Source of the DNA: a bacterium
GTDB lineage: Bacteria; Hinthialibacterota; Hinthialibacteria; H5-UNCL2
NCBI GenBank assembly: GCA_015075175.1
Contig: JABTUV010000002.1
Span: 273,581-337,580, forward strand
Reading direction: 5' to 3'
DNA: 64,000 nt
The translations under genes were made by a program, and so were the position numbers. This document shows positions 26,485-35,887 of this stretch, piece after piece. Under the pieces are notes generated by a model, which was not told the origin of the DNA, did not search any database, and saw only the letters and a list, made by a program, of their open reading frames with translations. Each line of letters starts with the position of its first letter. Positions within the stretch are counted from its first letter, which is position 1.

Positions 26485-28653
26485 TCAGTTCCCCTCCGAG
26501 TGTTCCAGTTCCCAACTCAGATAGTCAAAGTCCATGTCGTACACCTTGACGTTCTTGATCCGTCGATTCAACACCCACCGCCAGTTGTGGCTGTAGGTGA
26601 ACGTGTAGGGTTGCTCCTCCCAGATGCGGCGATGCAGCTGACGGAAGATCGCCGTGCGCTTCTCCTTGTCCAGCTCCTGGCGGGCGGCTTCCAGGAGACG
26701 ATCGGTGACGGGATCGTTGAAGCGGCCGTAGTTGAATCCGTCCTTGCTCTGAGTGCTGTGGAAGAAGGGGGTGGGATCATGGTCGATGTCCAGGTCCCAG
26801 GCGCCGCTGGTGGCGTCGAAGTCGCCGTCGCGCAGCCAGGTCAACTGGATCGCCGAACCGACGGTGCGGATGGTGCACTCGACTCCGACCTTGGGACAGT
26901 TGCGCTGCAGCGAGAGCGGAATCCAGTTGTCCTGAACGGACAGGGAGGAGCCGCCCCAGAGCACTTCGAAGGAGAACACTTCACGCAGATTGCCCTTCTC
27001 GTCGAGGGGCTCCTTGCTGATCTTGCCATCGCCGTTCAGGTCCTTGTCGCGGATGCCGTCCCCGTCATGGTCGATCCAGCCCGCTTCGTCCAGGAGCCGG
27101 GCCGCCTTCTCGGGACTGTATTCGTAGAGCGGCAGGCTGGAGTCGTAGGCCGGACCCTTCCAGAAGTGGGGTCCCGTGATGGGCTTGTTGATGTCCTCCT
27201 GTAGATACAGAAGCGCGTTTTTGACGTCGATGAGATGGGACATGGCCTGGCGGCAGCGTTTGTCGGAAAAGAAAGAGCGATCGCAGTTGTAGCTGACAAA
27301 ACCGTAGCCGGGCTGATAGTAATCGACCTTGCGAAAGTGCTTGTCGAACTCCGGTCCGACGCACTTGCGGGTATAGGTCCAGACGCTGGCCGTGATCAGG
27401 TCCAGATCGCCCCGGCGAAACACCTGGAAGGCGACGACCCCGTCTCCGATGATCCTGAAGACGATGCGCTTGATGGCCGGCTTCTTTCCCCAGTAGTCCT
27501 CCCATCGTTCCAGCTCGATCAGGTTGCCGCGGTCCCAGCGCACGAACTTGTAAGGTCCCAGGCCCAACGGCACGTCCCTGCGGGGATGTGTCATGAAGTC
27601 CTGCCCGCGATAATAGTGTTCCGGGACCAGGCGCAGTTGACCGGCATTGGGGAGGTTTTCGTAGTTCTTGCGGGGAAAATGAAAGCGCACGGTATGGGCG
27701 TCCGGGCAGGTCAGCTGCACGTCGTCAACCCACGCCAGACAGAGGTGAACAACCTCGGGCAACGGCTCCGCCTCGTCCAACTTGAAGAAAGGCCGAAGGG
27801 GAAGCAGGCCCTCGATGAAGTCCTCGCCCACCGCGAACGTGGCTGAGTCCAGGTTCCCGTCGGAGACGTACCAGCCGGAGGGTCCGGGAAAGAGGTTCCC
27901 GCAGTCGGCCAGCAGAAAGTCGCTCGCTTCGGCGATTTCGGCGCCGGGGGCGTAGCGCGTCAGGGCGCCCGGGTAGTTGGCGAGGAAAATGCTCGTATCG
28001 TGCCGCGCCAAGCGCGTCCCCGCCAGGTAGAGGTTGCCGTCAAGTAGGGCGGCATACAGACTGCCGCTGGCGCTCTCGGCCACTCGGGCCGCCGCCGGCT
28101 CGACTTCGCCATCCATCCTCGGAGCCGACTCCAACACCGGCAGCCGGTCCAGGCGTACTTGGAGAAACTGCGCCGGTCCGATGCTCTCTGCAATCTCGGC
28201 TTCCGGCAGAATGGCGACGAAACGGCTGTCCAGGTAGTTGGCGCGCGCGTGGCCGGCCCTTACCTGCGGGTTCATCACCGTCAGGAACGAGAACCGCGCG
28301 TCCTCGGCGTCGAATGGCTCGCCGTCGTGCCAGCGCACGTCCCGGCGCAGGTAAAACGTATAGTCCAGGCCGTCCGGCGAGATGTCCCACGCCGTGCACA
28401 GCCGGGGAACGTAGTCGCCCCGCTCCAGGTCCCATTCCACCATGTAATGGTTGAGATACTGCATGGCCCAGCGGGCGGTGCGGCCCACGCCCAGGATCGC
28501 ATTGAGATAGGGGGGGTCGTCGCCTACATGGCGGCGCAGCGTGTTGTCCGTGCGGTGGTGGTAGGTGGGTTCTCCCGTCCCCACCTTGGACGCAAGCCAC
28601 ACGAACAAGAGGCCCAGAAGCGCAAGGACGAGGGCGGTGCGAAGGACTCTCAT
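26485..28653 (-). CDS. family 5 (oligopeptide-type) ABC substrate-binding protein
   Basis: About 722 residues from ATG 28653 (GGAAGG eight bases upstream). The N-terminus MRVLRTALVLALLGLLFVWL is an uncleaved anchor or signal. Family 5 features include LCTAWDISPDGLDYTFYLRRDVRWHDGEPFDAEDARFSF and, near the C-terminus, RRIWEEQPYTF. Residues about 135-260 form an insertion absent from classical OppA/DppA. A DHDGDGIRDKDLNGDG segment near residue 530 is a likely calcium loop, common in this family. No permease or ATPase gene is adjacent. It heads an operon with an S9 peptidase, which suggests peptide scavenging. Confidence 0.9.
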   Translation of the reverse strand: MRVLRTALVLALLGLLFVWLASKVGTGEPTYHHRTDNTLRRHVGDDPPYLNAILGVGRTARWAMQYLNHYMVEWDLERGDYVPRLCTAWDISPDGLDYTFYLRRDVRWHDGEPFDAEDARFSFLTVMNPQVRAGHARANYLDSRFVAILPEAEIAESIGPAQFLQVRLDRLPVLESAPRMDGEVEPAAARVAESASGSLYAALLDGNLYLAGTRLARHDTSIFLANYPGALTRYAPGAEIAEASDFLLADCGNLFPGPSGWYVSDGNLDSATFAVGEDFIEGLLPLRPFFKLDEAEPLPEVVHLCLAWVDDVQLTCPDAHTVRFHFPRKNYENLPNAGQLRLVPEHYYRGQDFMTHPRRDVPLGLGPYKFVRWDRGNLIELERWEDYWGKKPAIKRIVFRIIGDGVVAFQVFRRGDLDLITASVWTYTRKCVGPEFDKHFRKVDYYQPGYGFVSYNCDRSFFSDKRCRQAMSHLIDVKNALLYLQEDINKPITGPHFWKGPAYDSSLPLYEYSPEKAARLLDEAGWIDHDGDGIRDKDLNGDGKISKEPLDEKGNLREVFSFEVLWGGSSLSVQDNWIPLSLQRNCPKVGVECTIRTVGSAIQLTWLRDGDFDATSGAWDLDIDHDPTPFFHSTQSKDGFNYGRFNDPVTDRLLEAARQELDKEKRTAIFRQLHRRIWEEQPYTFTYSHNWRWVLNRRIKNVKVYDMDFDYLSWELEHSEGN

Positions 28654-28793
28654 CGTCAAGACCTTCCAGATGAACATGAGACGCAATTGCGACGGGTTTG
28701 GGGCTGTCGGGTCAAGCTTCTCCCGGTGCGTTTGGCTCGGCGAACAGGTACTCCTGTATCCACGACCGCGACTCCAAGCCCTTGATTTGAAGG

Positions 28794-28836
28794 AAACTAG
28801 CGCATAGTATGGGCTGCGTCAATAGTGGTATTACCA
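28794..28836 (-). promoter_or_regulatory. operator and weak promoter of the binding protein-peptidase operon
   Basis: A perfect TGGTATTACCA (28826-28836) lies four bases upstream of a minus-strand TTGACG (28822-28817). After 17 bases comes TAGTTT (28799-28794), a weak -10. The first start codon is about 140 bases on. Confidence 0.6.
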
Positions 28837-28995
28837 GTCATTAGCGCGGCCAAGAAATACCTGAATTGGGAAGCCGGGCGCAAGCGCAGCACACTACGCG
28901 ACTACGGGGTTTCGGTGCCACATAAATTATTGCCGCGGTAATTATACACGACTTGTGCGATCGGTGGTGATTCCGGTGCAAAACGTCCGCCAAAC

Positions 28996-29039
28996 TTGTA
29001 ATACCAGTTCTGGCCACGGTACCCGACACGTGCTAGATT
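28996..29039 (+). promoter_or_regulatory. operator variant and promoter of the papain-like protease
   Basis: TTGTAATACCA (28996-29006) differs from the operator at one base. TGGCCA (29011-29016), a 17-base spacer and TAGATT (29034-29039) preceded by TGC (extended -10) could form the promoter; the ATG is at 29083. The divergent 28654-29082 gap holds no gene. Confidence 0.5.
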
Positions 29040-29082
29040 ACGTGGGGCATTCCAATAAACCGAGAATCCGGGAGGGAGAAGC

Positions 29083-29877
29083 ATGTATTCAGGAGCGGTG
29101 AGCGTCGTCTTGGGATTGTTGCTGTTGGGAGTTCTGCCCGCATCGTCAACAGGTGCCGAGCCGTCCTCGGCGAGTGGTGAATTGCCGGCATCGGTGGATC
29201 TCCGTCCCAAGTTCAGGCAATGGGACCTTACCCCCCGCAGCCAGGGCAAACGTCCCACATGCGGTACGTTTGCGACCGTGAATGTCTTGGAGTACGAGCT
29301 CGCCGCGTATCTGGGCGAAGGAACGCGCCTGAGCGTCGAGTTCCTCAATTGGGCGAAGATCACGATCTCGGGCGCTACGCGGGATGGGGGTTATTTCAGC
29401 CACATGCAGAAGGGTTGGGAGGCGTATGGCGCCTGTCCGGAGGTGATGTATCCGTACCGCGGCAAGTTGGACCGGGATTTGCGGCCACCCGAGGAGGCCA
29501 TTGCGGCCGCTCGGCGTTATCGCGATCTGCCCGTGAAATTCCATTGGATACGGCCCCACACCAAGCAGCCGGGGCTTACGCCGGAGCAGTTTCACGAAGT
29601 CAAGCGTGTTCTGGCCGAGGGGCATCCGGTCGCGGCCGGCTCCAACCACAGTCGCACGTTGGTCGGCTATCGGGACGATTCCGGGCAACCGGGAGGGGGC
29701 GTGTTTTTCACCAACGATTCGCTGAAGGGGGGATTTTTCGGGGAAGTCACGTACGAGTTTGTGCGGACCAAGCTGTATGACGCTTTCTGGGTGGGAGTCG
29801 GGAATGTCGAGAGTCAAGGCGCGCCGGTTGTCTTGCAGCGCCGTAAGGAACGTGCGGGAGAAGCGCCCGCGCAGTAA
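29083..29877 (+). CDS. secreted papain-like (C1-family) cysteine peptidase
   Basis: A 264-residue protein with GGGAGG before ATG 29083 and a signal peptide (VVLGLLLLGVLPASSTGA). PASVDLRPKFRQWDLTPRSQG resembles the mature start of C1 peptidases, and GKRPTCGTFATVNVLEYELA gives the active-site Cys helix with an oxyanion Gln just before (SQGKRPTC). The histidine strand is probably AAGSNHSRTLVGYRDD and the Asn strand VFFTNDSLKGGFFG. There is no long propeptide, so activation may differ from papain. An operator variant lies 77 bases upstream. Confidence 0.8.
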   Translation: MYSGAVSVVLGLLLLGVLPASSTGAEPSSASGELPASVDLRPKFRQWDLTPRSQGKRPTCGTFATVNVLEYELAAYLGEGTRLSVEFLNWAKITISGATRDGGYFSHMQKGWEAYGACPEVMYPYRGKLDRDLRPPEEAIAAARRYRDLPVKFHWIRPHTKQPGLTPEQFHEVKRVLAEGHPVAAGSNHSRTLVGYRDDSGQPGGGVFFTNDSLKGGFFGEVTYEFVRTKLYDAFWVGVGNVESQGAPVVLQRRKERAGEAPAQ

Positions 29878-30057
29878 AGAGGGGCGGACGATGTGGAGTG
29901 CGGCCGCTTGCCGCCGCGAGCGCACCGCCCGTGCGGGGATTGAAGGCGCTTGCTCGTGGTCAATGGAGTGCCGCGGGGACGGTCCCCCATGAGGCTATGC
30001 CGAACCCGTAGAGAATGAAAACCGAGGTAGCTCGGAAGGCGGCCCGGTAGCGTCCAG

Positions 30058-30112
30058 GCCGTCCTCTCGATACGTCGGAGTACCGGCTACTCGAGGACTC
30101 GGGGTTGTTATC
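30058..30112 (-). repeat. hairpin repeat, short copy C
   Basis: On the minus strand this reads CCGAGTCCTCGAGTAGCCGG...CGTATCGAGAGGACGGCC, matching the hairpin core of copies A (8076-8250) and B (47791-47965) without their outer parts. It sits between two converging genes, where it could also serve as a terminator. The rest of 29878-30152 holds nothing I can assign. Confidence 0.6.
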
Positions 30113-30152
30113 TTTCCCTGAAAAACTCCGGCCCCCCTTTTTCGGAGCAGCG

Positions 30153-33100
30153 TCAATTCGGCCCCACGCCCCAGTACTGCTGGAAGCGCAACAGGTCCTC
30201 GGCGTCCACGACTCCGTCGTCGTTCAAGTCCGCCTTCGCGGGCGGATAGCCGTCCGCCGCCGACTGATGCCACCGGCCCATCAACTCGAATAGATCCGCC
30301 TCCGAGAGAACCCCGTCTTCGTTCAAGTCGGCCCGAAAGACCTCCAGGCTGTTGACCACGATCCGGATGGTGGTCGTGGCCTCGTGGCCCTCGCTGTCAA
30401 CCGTAGACAGGGTAAGCCGGTGCGTTCCCGGCACGAGGTCGGTAATGGTCAAGGTCCCGCCGGTTCCCAACTCGCCCGCCAGGTCGCTGGTCCAGGACAG
30501 GCCATCTTCAGGTACCATGCCGTCTTCCATGTCGGTGGCGATGCCCAAGAGTACCACCAGCCCGCCGGGGGCGAAATGGGCGCCGTCCGCGGGATTGGTG
30601 ATGATGGGTACGGGGGGATGCCCCGGTATAACGACGGGGGCGTCGCTCTCGTCAAAGCCGACGTTGATGCCGTCGCTGGCAACGACCCGGAAGAAGCCCT
30701 GGGTCGCGCCCGCCAGAGAATCGACGGCCACCTCCAGCGACGTCTCCGTCAACCCGTGGGCCAGGAGCTCCCAGTCGCGGTCGTCCCGGCTGCGGTAGAG
30801 TACGCTGAACGTGAGCGAGGCGCTGTCCGGATCGCTCGCCTCCCAGGCGATCTCCTGCGTCGTGCCCGCGGGCCATGTCTCCGGAACGTTGGGACGCGTG
30901 ACGCTCACGCTGGGCGCCGCCAACGTCACCATCCGCTCGTCCACCGTCTCTTTGCCGTGCACCAGGGCTACCGACAGGGTCAACGGATCCCAGGGCATCA
31001 TCTGGAAGGTACTCACCTCCAGCACCTCGGGTTCGTCGCTGTACTCGGATTGGAAGTGAACGTGAAACTCGCGGGAAGCCAGCATGACGGCGCCGGCGCG
31101 CAGCTCCAGGGAGTAGGTTTCGGTGGGAAGCGGCCCGTCGTCTTCGTGCTGGGGCGCCTCACCGCCGGTCTTGCCTTGCGCCGGCCGGCTTTGCGTCTCC
31201 AGCCCGGCCCCGACCTCCAGCTTTTGCATCTCGCCCAGGATTCCCAGATACCGCCCGCCGAAGAGGGTGGCATTATAGACGGCAGCATGGACCAGAAGCG
31301 ACGGACCGCCGCCCAGGCTCGACCAGGCGGGCGCGGCGCGATTTCAACTCCGCCTTGCCCGGGGCCAGCCTCGTTGAACATCCGGTTCCAGGTGAACGGA
31401 GACATCCAACCCTCCCGGCTTCCTCCCGAGGGACAGTAACTCATCACGTCGTGGGTCGTGGCGGGATTGCAGACCTTGCCCGTCAGAGGATTGAAGCCGA
31501 GCTCCTGAATACTGGACGAGGTATGGGGAAATTGAACTGCTGTCGGTGGAACCGCAGGAGTCGGCGGTATTGGTATGATACACGTCATAATCGTGAATCA
31601 GTTCGTGGCCGAAAATGAGCGCGCCCGAACCCGGATTGTCGGTAGTGGTTCCCGGGTTGTCGGTTCCGATGCCGACGACCCCCAGCCCGCCGGCGTGAGG
31701 ATAGACGGGCATGTCGGCGTGGCCCCCGCTCCAGGCCGCTCTGGGGACCCAGCCGTAAACATGGTCGGGCGTTTGTGCTGCCTTGCCGAACAGGGCGTTG
31801 TGGAAAAAGAGGAGTGTCCAGGAGGCGTTGAGCGTGGAAATAAGGCTGTGCTGGTTGGCCTGGCTGCCCGACAACGTGCTGGTCCAGTCGAGGTATCCGC
31901 TGGCCACGGAATAGATGATCTTGTTGTTGGGCACGGGCAGGAGGGCGTTGAACCAGGAGGCCGCGCCGCCGTTGACCGCCCAGCCGCCGGCGTAGCGCGT
32001 GCCGGCGTATCCCGAGGGATGGTAATCCAGCCGCCGGCCCAGGATGCGCAGTCCGTCGCGCTTGCGGAACACGAGGCTGATGTGTCCGACCGCCGGAAAG
32101 CGATTGTTACCGGCCACCGCGTCGGGGATGGTCGAATCGGGGTTCACGATGGCGTAGAGATCGATGGTGGCCTGGGTGAGAGTGGAGGACACATAGAAAT
32201 AGACGTTGGCGCTGTTGACGGCCTGCGACTGGTCCAGGGTGCCTTGGGCCCGGCCGGTCGCGTTGGCCGAAATCCAGTCGCCTCCGTTGTACCGCAAAAA
32301 AAGCCGCACCGGCACGTTGTCGCGCACGTCGATTGCCGTCAACGAATTGGAATAGGACAGATAGATGCGCGCCGCGGTGCTCTTGTTGAGGACCAGAGGC
32401 AGCGAGTTGTTGGGCTGGTTGATTCCCCGCGTCGGATCGAAATACTGAATGCCCTGGGTGAATTCGATGCCGAAGATGCCGACGTCCTGAATCGCCAGCG
32501 GTTCCGGGCCGGCCAGCCCGAGGATGGGTTTATAGGGAAAGACCTTCAAGTTAAATCCCGGCGACGGCGTGGGCGTGGAGGTATTGGTCGGCGTGTGGGT
32601 GTGCGTCGCCGTGGGCGTGGGCGTGTCGGTCTCCTTGGGGGGCTGCGTGGGCGTCGGCGTCGGGGTAGCCGTGTTCGTGTCCGTCGGTCTTTGCGTGGGA
32701 GTCGCGGTGGGGGTCGCGGTATCCGTGGGCTTAAGAGTATCCGTGGGCGTGGGCGTGGGGGTGTCCGTCGGCTTGAGCGTCTCGGTCGGAGTAGGCGTCG
32801 CGGTCGCCTGCGGGCAGTACCAGCAGACTCGCACCAGGCAGATTTCGGCCCCTTCGATTTCGATCATGCGGATGCCTTGGCTGCTCTTTAACACCACCAC
32901 GGCGCCCCCGCCCTTGGGAGCCGAGGCGGAATCCACCACATTGCCGAGGTCGTCCATGGCTTTGAAATTGGTGTCTGTTCCCAGCCCCACGAACAGTTCG
33001 ACGCGCTCGGGGGCGCTGCCGCGGCAGAGGTTGGGCGAAAAGACGATGCCGGCCTGCTGTTGTGCGTTGCCCTCCGACCAGGGGATGAAGATATCCAGCA

Positions 33101-33383
33101 TCCTTTCGTTGTCCGCGTCGCAGTTGGATACGGCCAGGTAGGCGAAACTCCCGTCCGGCAGGATGGCGGCGTAAACCGTGAGCGCGCCGAGATTGACGAC
33201 CTCCAGGTTTTGGACCGGTTGCGCATAGACGTCGTTGGCGGAGATGCAACCGTCGGGATTCTGACCGCCGGGCGTGGCCGTGGGCGTCGGGGTCGGTTGG
33301 GCGAACGACTCAAAACCAGGCCACGCGGCGGCAACGACCACGAAATTGAAGGCGAGCGCGCGACGCGAGAAAGATGCCGTCAC
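30153..33383 (-). CDS. large secreted zinc metalloprotease with Thr-Pro linker and C-terminal dockerin (two frameshifts)
   Basis: About 1,075 codons. A signal peptide ([20 protein letters not shown]) is followed by a domain to about residue 190, a long PTPTPTDT-type linker (about 195-275), a domain of unknown type, then [12 protein letters not shown] with HDVMSYCP downstream. The zinc site is HEXXHXXDXXH, a metzincin spacing with Asp where Gly is usual, plus a Met-turn. The frame changes near 31540 and returns near 31340. After that come [20 protein letters not shown], two fibronectin/Ig-like domains and two dockerin-like calcium loops ([26 protein letters not shown]). Frames one and three are the same, so two compensating indels explain it. 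Confidence 0.82.
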
Positions 33384-33573
33384 GGGCGTGTCCTCCCGTC
33401 TGGCGCCGGATTACGGACGCCGGCGAAATAAGTCTTGACCGCAGGCAACGGCGAGGGAGCGAGTTACTACGTCGGCCACGCTTTACCTGGCATAAAGACG
33501 CCCTAGTTGCGCAGCGTGCTGCGCCTGCGCCCGACTTCCCAAGCCAGGTATTTTCTGGCCGCCGTGGTAAGTG

Positions 33574-33601
33574 ATTATATTCCTTCCGGATGCTTTCGCA
33601 A
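33574..33601 (-). promoter_or_regulatory. promoter of the dockerin metalloprotease gene
   Basis: On the minus strand TTGCGA (33601-33596), a 16-base spacer and a perfect TATAAT (33579-33574). The leader to ATG 33383 is about 185 bases. The rest of the 33384-33684 gap shows nothing else. Confidence 0.65.
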
Positions 33602-33684
33602 GCATAATTGTTGATTTTAATGAGATAGGTTCTTGATTGAGATCAGTTCCAATGCTTTGGGACCAGCTCCTCCCCGTGCGTGGT

Positions 33685-34413
33685 TCACGTCCAGTACTTG
33701 GGTCGGCCGTAGTAGTCGTAGAGGCGGTCCTCGTACTCGACGTTGACCGGCGCGTTGGGATCGTAGGCGGGGCTGTTCCTGATGGTCTCGCGCGACAGAT
33801 TGACGCACACCTTGCGGTCGCGCCAGCGAATCTCGGTGATCCAACCGGGCGAAGTGATCACCTTGCGCCCGGGCCACCAGTTGCGCGTATCTACGACCAT
33901 GTAACGGATGATCCAGCTGCCTTCCTCGACGATGAAGTCCTCGACGTGGCCGATCTCGCCGTCGCTGGCGTGAATCCGGTAGCCGCAGACCTCGGCGGCG
34001 CTGCGCAGATGCGGATCGCCCTTGGATTCCGGCCGCTCGGCGAGCGTCTCGGGCGGAATCGCCGGTCCGACCTCGCCCATTTCCACCGACGGCCAGTAGG
34101 GCGTCCAGGCGTAGTAGTTGTGCAGCTCGATCTCGCGCTGGCGCGAGACCGGTCGGTCTAGGTCGATGTCCGGGCTGGCTTCCACCGCCTCCCGCGTCAA
34201 TTGCACCGGGAAGCGCCCCGTCTCCCAGTCGGGATGCCCCAGCGCCGCCGGCGAGATCAGCACCTTGCGCCCGGGCAGCCACTTGCCCGTGTCCACTACC
34301 AGGTAGCGGATGGTCCAGTCGTCGTCGTGAAAGAGAAAATCATCCACCTCGCCGATCTCTCCATCGGTCGCCAGCAGGGTGTAGCCGCGAAGGTCTTTGA
34401 TGCTGCGCAACAT
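33685..34413 (-). CDS. protein with two PRC-barrel domains
   Basis: A 242-residue protein from ATG 34413 with AAGGAG eleven bases upstream. Two repeats of the PRC barrel are visible: residues 1-75 (LRGYTLLATDGEIGEVDDFLFHDDDWTIRYLVVDTGKWLPGRKVLIS) and residues about 135-210 (VCGYRIHASDGEIGHVEDFIVEEGSWIIRYMVVDTRNWWPGRKVITS). Such tandem PRC proteins are common in stress-related loci and photosynthetic reaction-centre relatives; their function is mostly unknown. No neighbours suggest a partner. Confidence 0.88.
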   Translation of the reverse strand: MLRSIKDLRGYTLLATDGEIGEVDDFLFHDDDWTIRYLVVDTGKWLPGRKVLISPAALGHPDWETGRFPVQLTREAVEASPDIDLDRPVSRQREIELHNYYAWTPYWPSVEMGEVGPAIPPETLAERPESKGDPHLRSAAEVCGYRIHASDGEIGHVEDFIVEEGSWIIRYMVVDTRNWWPGRKVITSPGWITEIRWRDRKVCVNLSRETIRNSPAYDPNAPVNVEYEDRLYDYYGRPKYWT

Positions 34414-34545
34414 ACCATCGTCTCCTTTCCGTCCGACCGGCCCGAGGGGATGGCTCCCATGGTTCTTGGCATGATAAACCCGGAGAGGCGGCGCGTCCAG
34501 CAAATGCGCGCGGGAGCGGCCTGGGTTGCTCCTCTCCCGTCGCCG

Positions 34546-34667
34546 TCGTTTCGACCGCGCAGTGTCATTTCGACCGTGCAGTGTCATTTCGACCGCAGGG
34601 AGAAATATATCGCGCCGCTGTCCGGCATCTCGACGCCGAGACGGATTTCTCCGCGGTCGAAATGACA
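34546..34667. repeat. TTTCGACC-type inverted repeat, second locus
   Basis: Three copies of a CATTTCGACCG-type arm on the left face TTTCTCCGCGGTCGAAATGA on the right. It is the same family as 6757-6850 and 41270-41389. It lies in a gene-free gap. Confidence 0.7.
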
Positions 34668-34743
34668 GGTGGGGGCGGCGACAGGTGGGAGCGGCGACAG
34701 GTGGGGGCGGCGACAGGTGGGAGCGGCGACAGATGGGAGCGGC
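34664..34743. repeat. five 16-base tandem repeats GACAGGTGGGRGCGGC
   Basis: Five consecutive units, the last with A for G at its sixth base, run directly up to a TTGACA box at 34744. Copy number probably varies between strains. Confidence 0.85.
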
Positions 34744-34772
34744 TTGACAGTGGGACGGCGGTGTAGTTAGAT
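34744..34772 (+). promoter_or_regulatory. possible promoter of the sugar-binding protein gene
   Basis: A perfect TTGACA (34744-34749), 17-base spacer and TTAGAT (34767-34772), immediately after the tandem repeats. The start codon is at 34831. Confidence 0.45.
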
Positions 34773-34830
34773 GAATGCCGGTTGCAGTCATGTCCGCGTG
34801 GGGGACGCCGGTGGTCCCGGGGAGGTTCAA

Positions 34831-35751
34831 GTGCAGCGCGAACTACTCATGAGCCGGTGGGTTTTTGCACTACTCCTGGCGGGAATGCTTCTCCTGCCAC
34901 TGCCGGGAGCGGTCGCGCAGGCGAAGAAGCCGGTCATCGGCATCACGCTGCTGACGCGCGACAAGTTCTACACCGACCTGGAGACGGGCTTCAAGACCGA
35001 GGCGGCCGCGCGCGGTTACGAGCTGCGCGTGGTCTCCGGCGAAAAAGACCCCAACAAGCAAGCGGACCAAGTCGATGATTTTCTCACACAGAAGGTGGAC
35101 GCGATCGTCATCTGCCCGTGCGATACCAAGAGCATCGTGCCGTCGGTCGAAAAAGCCAACGCGGCGGGCATCCCGGTATTTACCGCCGACATCGCCGCCG
35201 GCGGCGGCAAGGTGGTCTGCCACGTGGCCAGCGACAACCTGGCCGGCGGCCAGAAGGCGGGCGAGGCCATGGTCGAGGCCCTCGGCGGCAAGGGCAAGAT
35301 CATCATTCTCTCCCATCCCAACGTCACCTCCGTGCGCGATCGCGTCAAAGGCTTCAAGCAGGTCGTCGCCCGGCATCCCGAGATGGAGATTCTGCAGGAA
35401 GTGCCTTCCGAAGGCGACCGGGAGAAAAGCCAGCGCGCCATGGAGGACATGCTGCAGAAAGACCAGCAGATCGACGGCGTCTTCGGCATCAACGACAGTT
35501 GCGCCATCGGCGCGCTCCTGTCGGTGCGCGCCGCGGGCAAGGTGGGTCAGATTAAGATCGTCGGCTACGACGGCATCCCCGAGGCGCGCGAGCTGATCAA
35601 GAAGAACGAGATTTACGATTCGACCATTCAGTTTCCGGACAAGATCGGCAAGGCGACCATCGGCGCGATCGCGGATTATTTCGCGGGCAAGGAGGTTCCG
35701 GCGAGTATCGCGGTCGAATGCGGCCGCGTGCGCAGCGAGATGCCGCGTTAG
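34831..35751 (+). CDS. ribose-type (RbsB-like) ABC substrate-binding protein
   Basis: About 306 residues from GTG 34831, chosen because GGGGAGG lies five bases upstream. The signal peptide is VFALLLAGMLLLPLPGAVAQA. Type I periplasmic binding features include KKPVIGITLLTRDKFYTDLETGF, DDFLTQKVDAIVICPCDTKSIVP, the hinge VASDNLAGGQKAGEAM and QIKIVGYDGIPEARELI. Members bind sugars or sugar alcohols; specificity cannot be read. It is followed by an RbsA-like ATPase, but the usual RbsC permease gene is absent. Confidence 0.9.
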   Translation: MQRELLMSRWVFALLLAGMLLLPLPGAVAQAKKPVIGITLLTRDKFYTDLETGFKTEAAARGYELRVVSGEKDPNKQADQVDDFLTQKVDAIVICPCDTKSIVPSVEKANAAGIPVFTADIAAGGGKVVCHVASDNLAGGQKAGEAMVEALGGKGKIIILSHPNVTSVRDRVKGFKQVVARHPEMEILQEVPSEGDREKSQRAMEDMLQKDQQIDGVFGINDSCAIGALLSVRAAGKVGQIKIVGYDGIPEARELIKKNEIYDSTIQFPDKIGKATIGAIADYFAGKEVPASIAVECGRVRSEMPR

Positions 35752-35784
35752 GGTGGGTTCCTCCCACCACCGCGCGTGCTCGGA

Positions 35785-35880
35785 CTCTTAATCGTAATCG
35801 AGAATCGATCACGACTAACGAGCACGAGCAAGATTACGAATTACGACCAAGATATACGATTACGAAGTACGATTGCGAGC
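35785..35880. repeat. TCGTAAT/ATTACGA low-complexity tract
   Basis: Repeated TTAATCGTAATCGA, ATTACGAATTACGACC and ATTACGAAGTACGATT words fill the gap between the RbsB- and RbsA-like genes and reach its probable start. Similar tracts are at 37379-37435 and 41722-41820. Confidence 0.6.
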
Positions 35881-35887
35881 GCGCCCG

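Noticed and set aside
30153-33383. Cellulosome-type system
   Set aside because: Dockerin-like loops occur in two proteins but no cohesin or scaffoldin is visible; single dockerins are common outside cellulosomes.
33565-33573. TGGTAAGTG half-site near the metalloprotease promoter
   Set aside because: Only one half of the palindrome is present.
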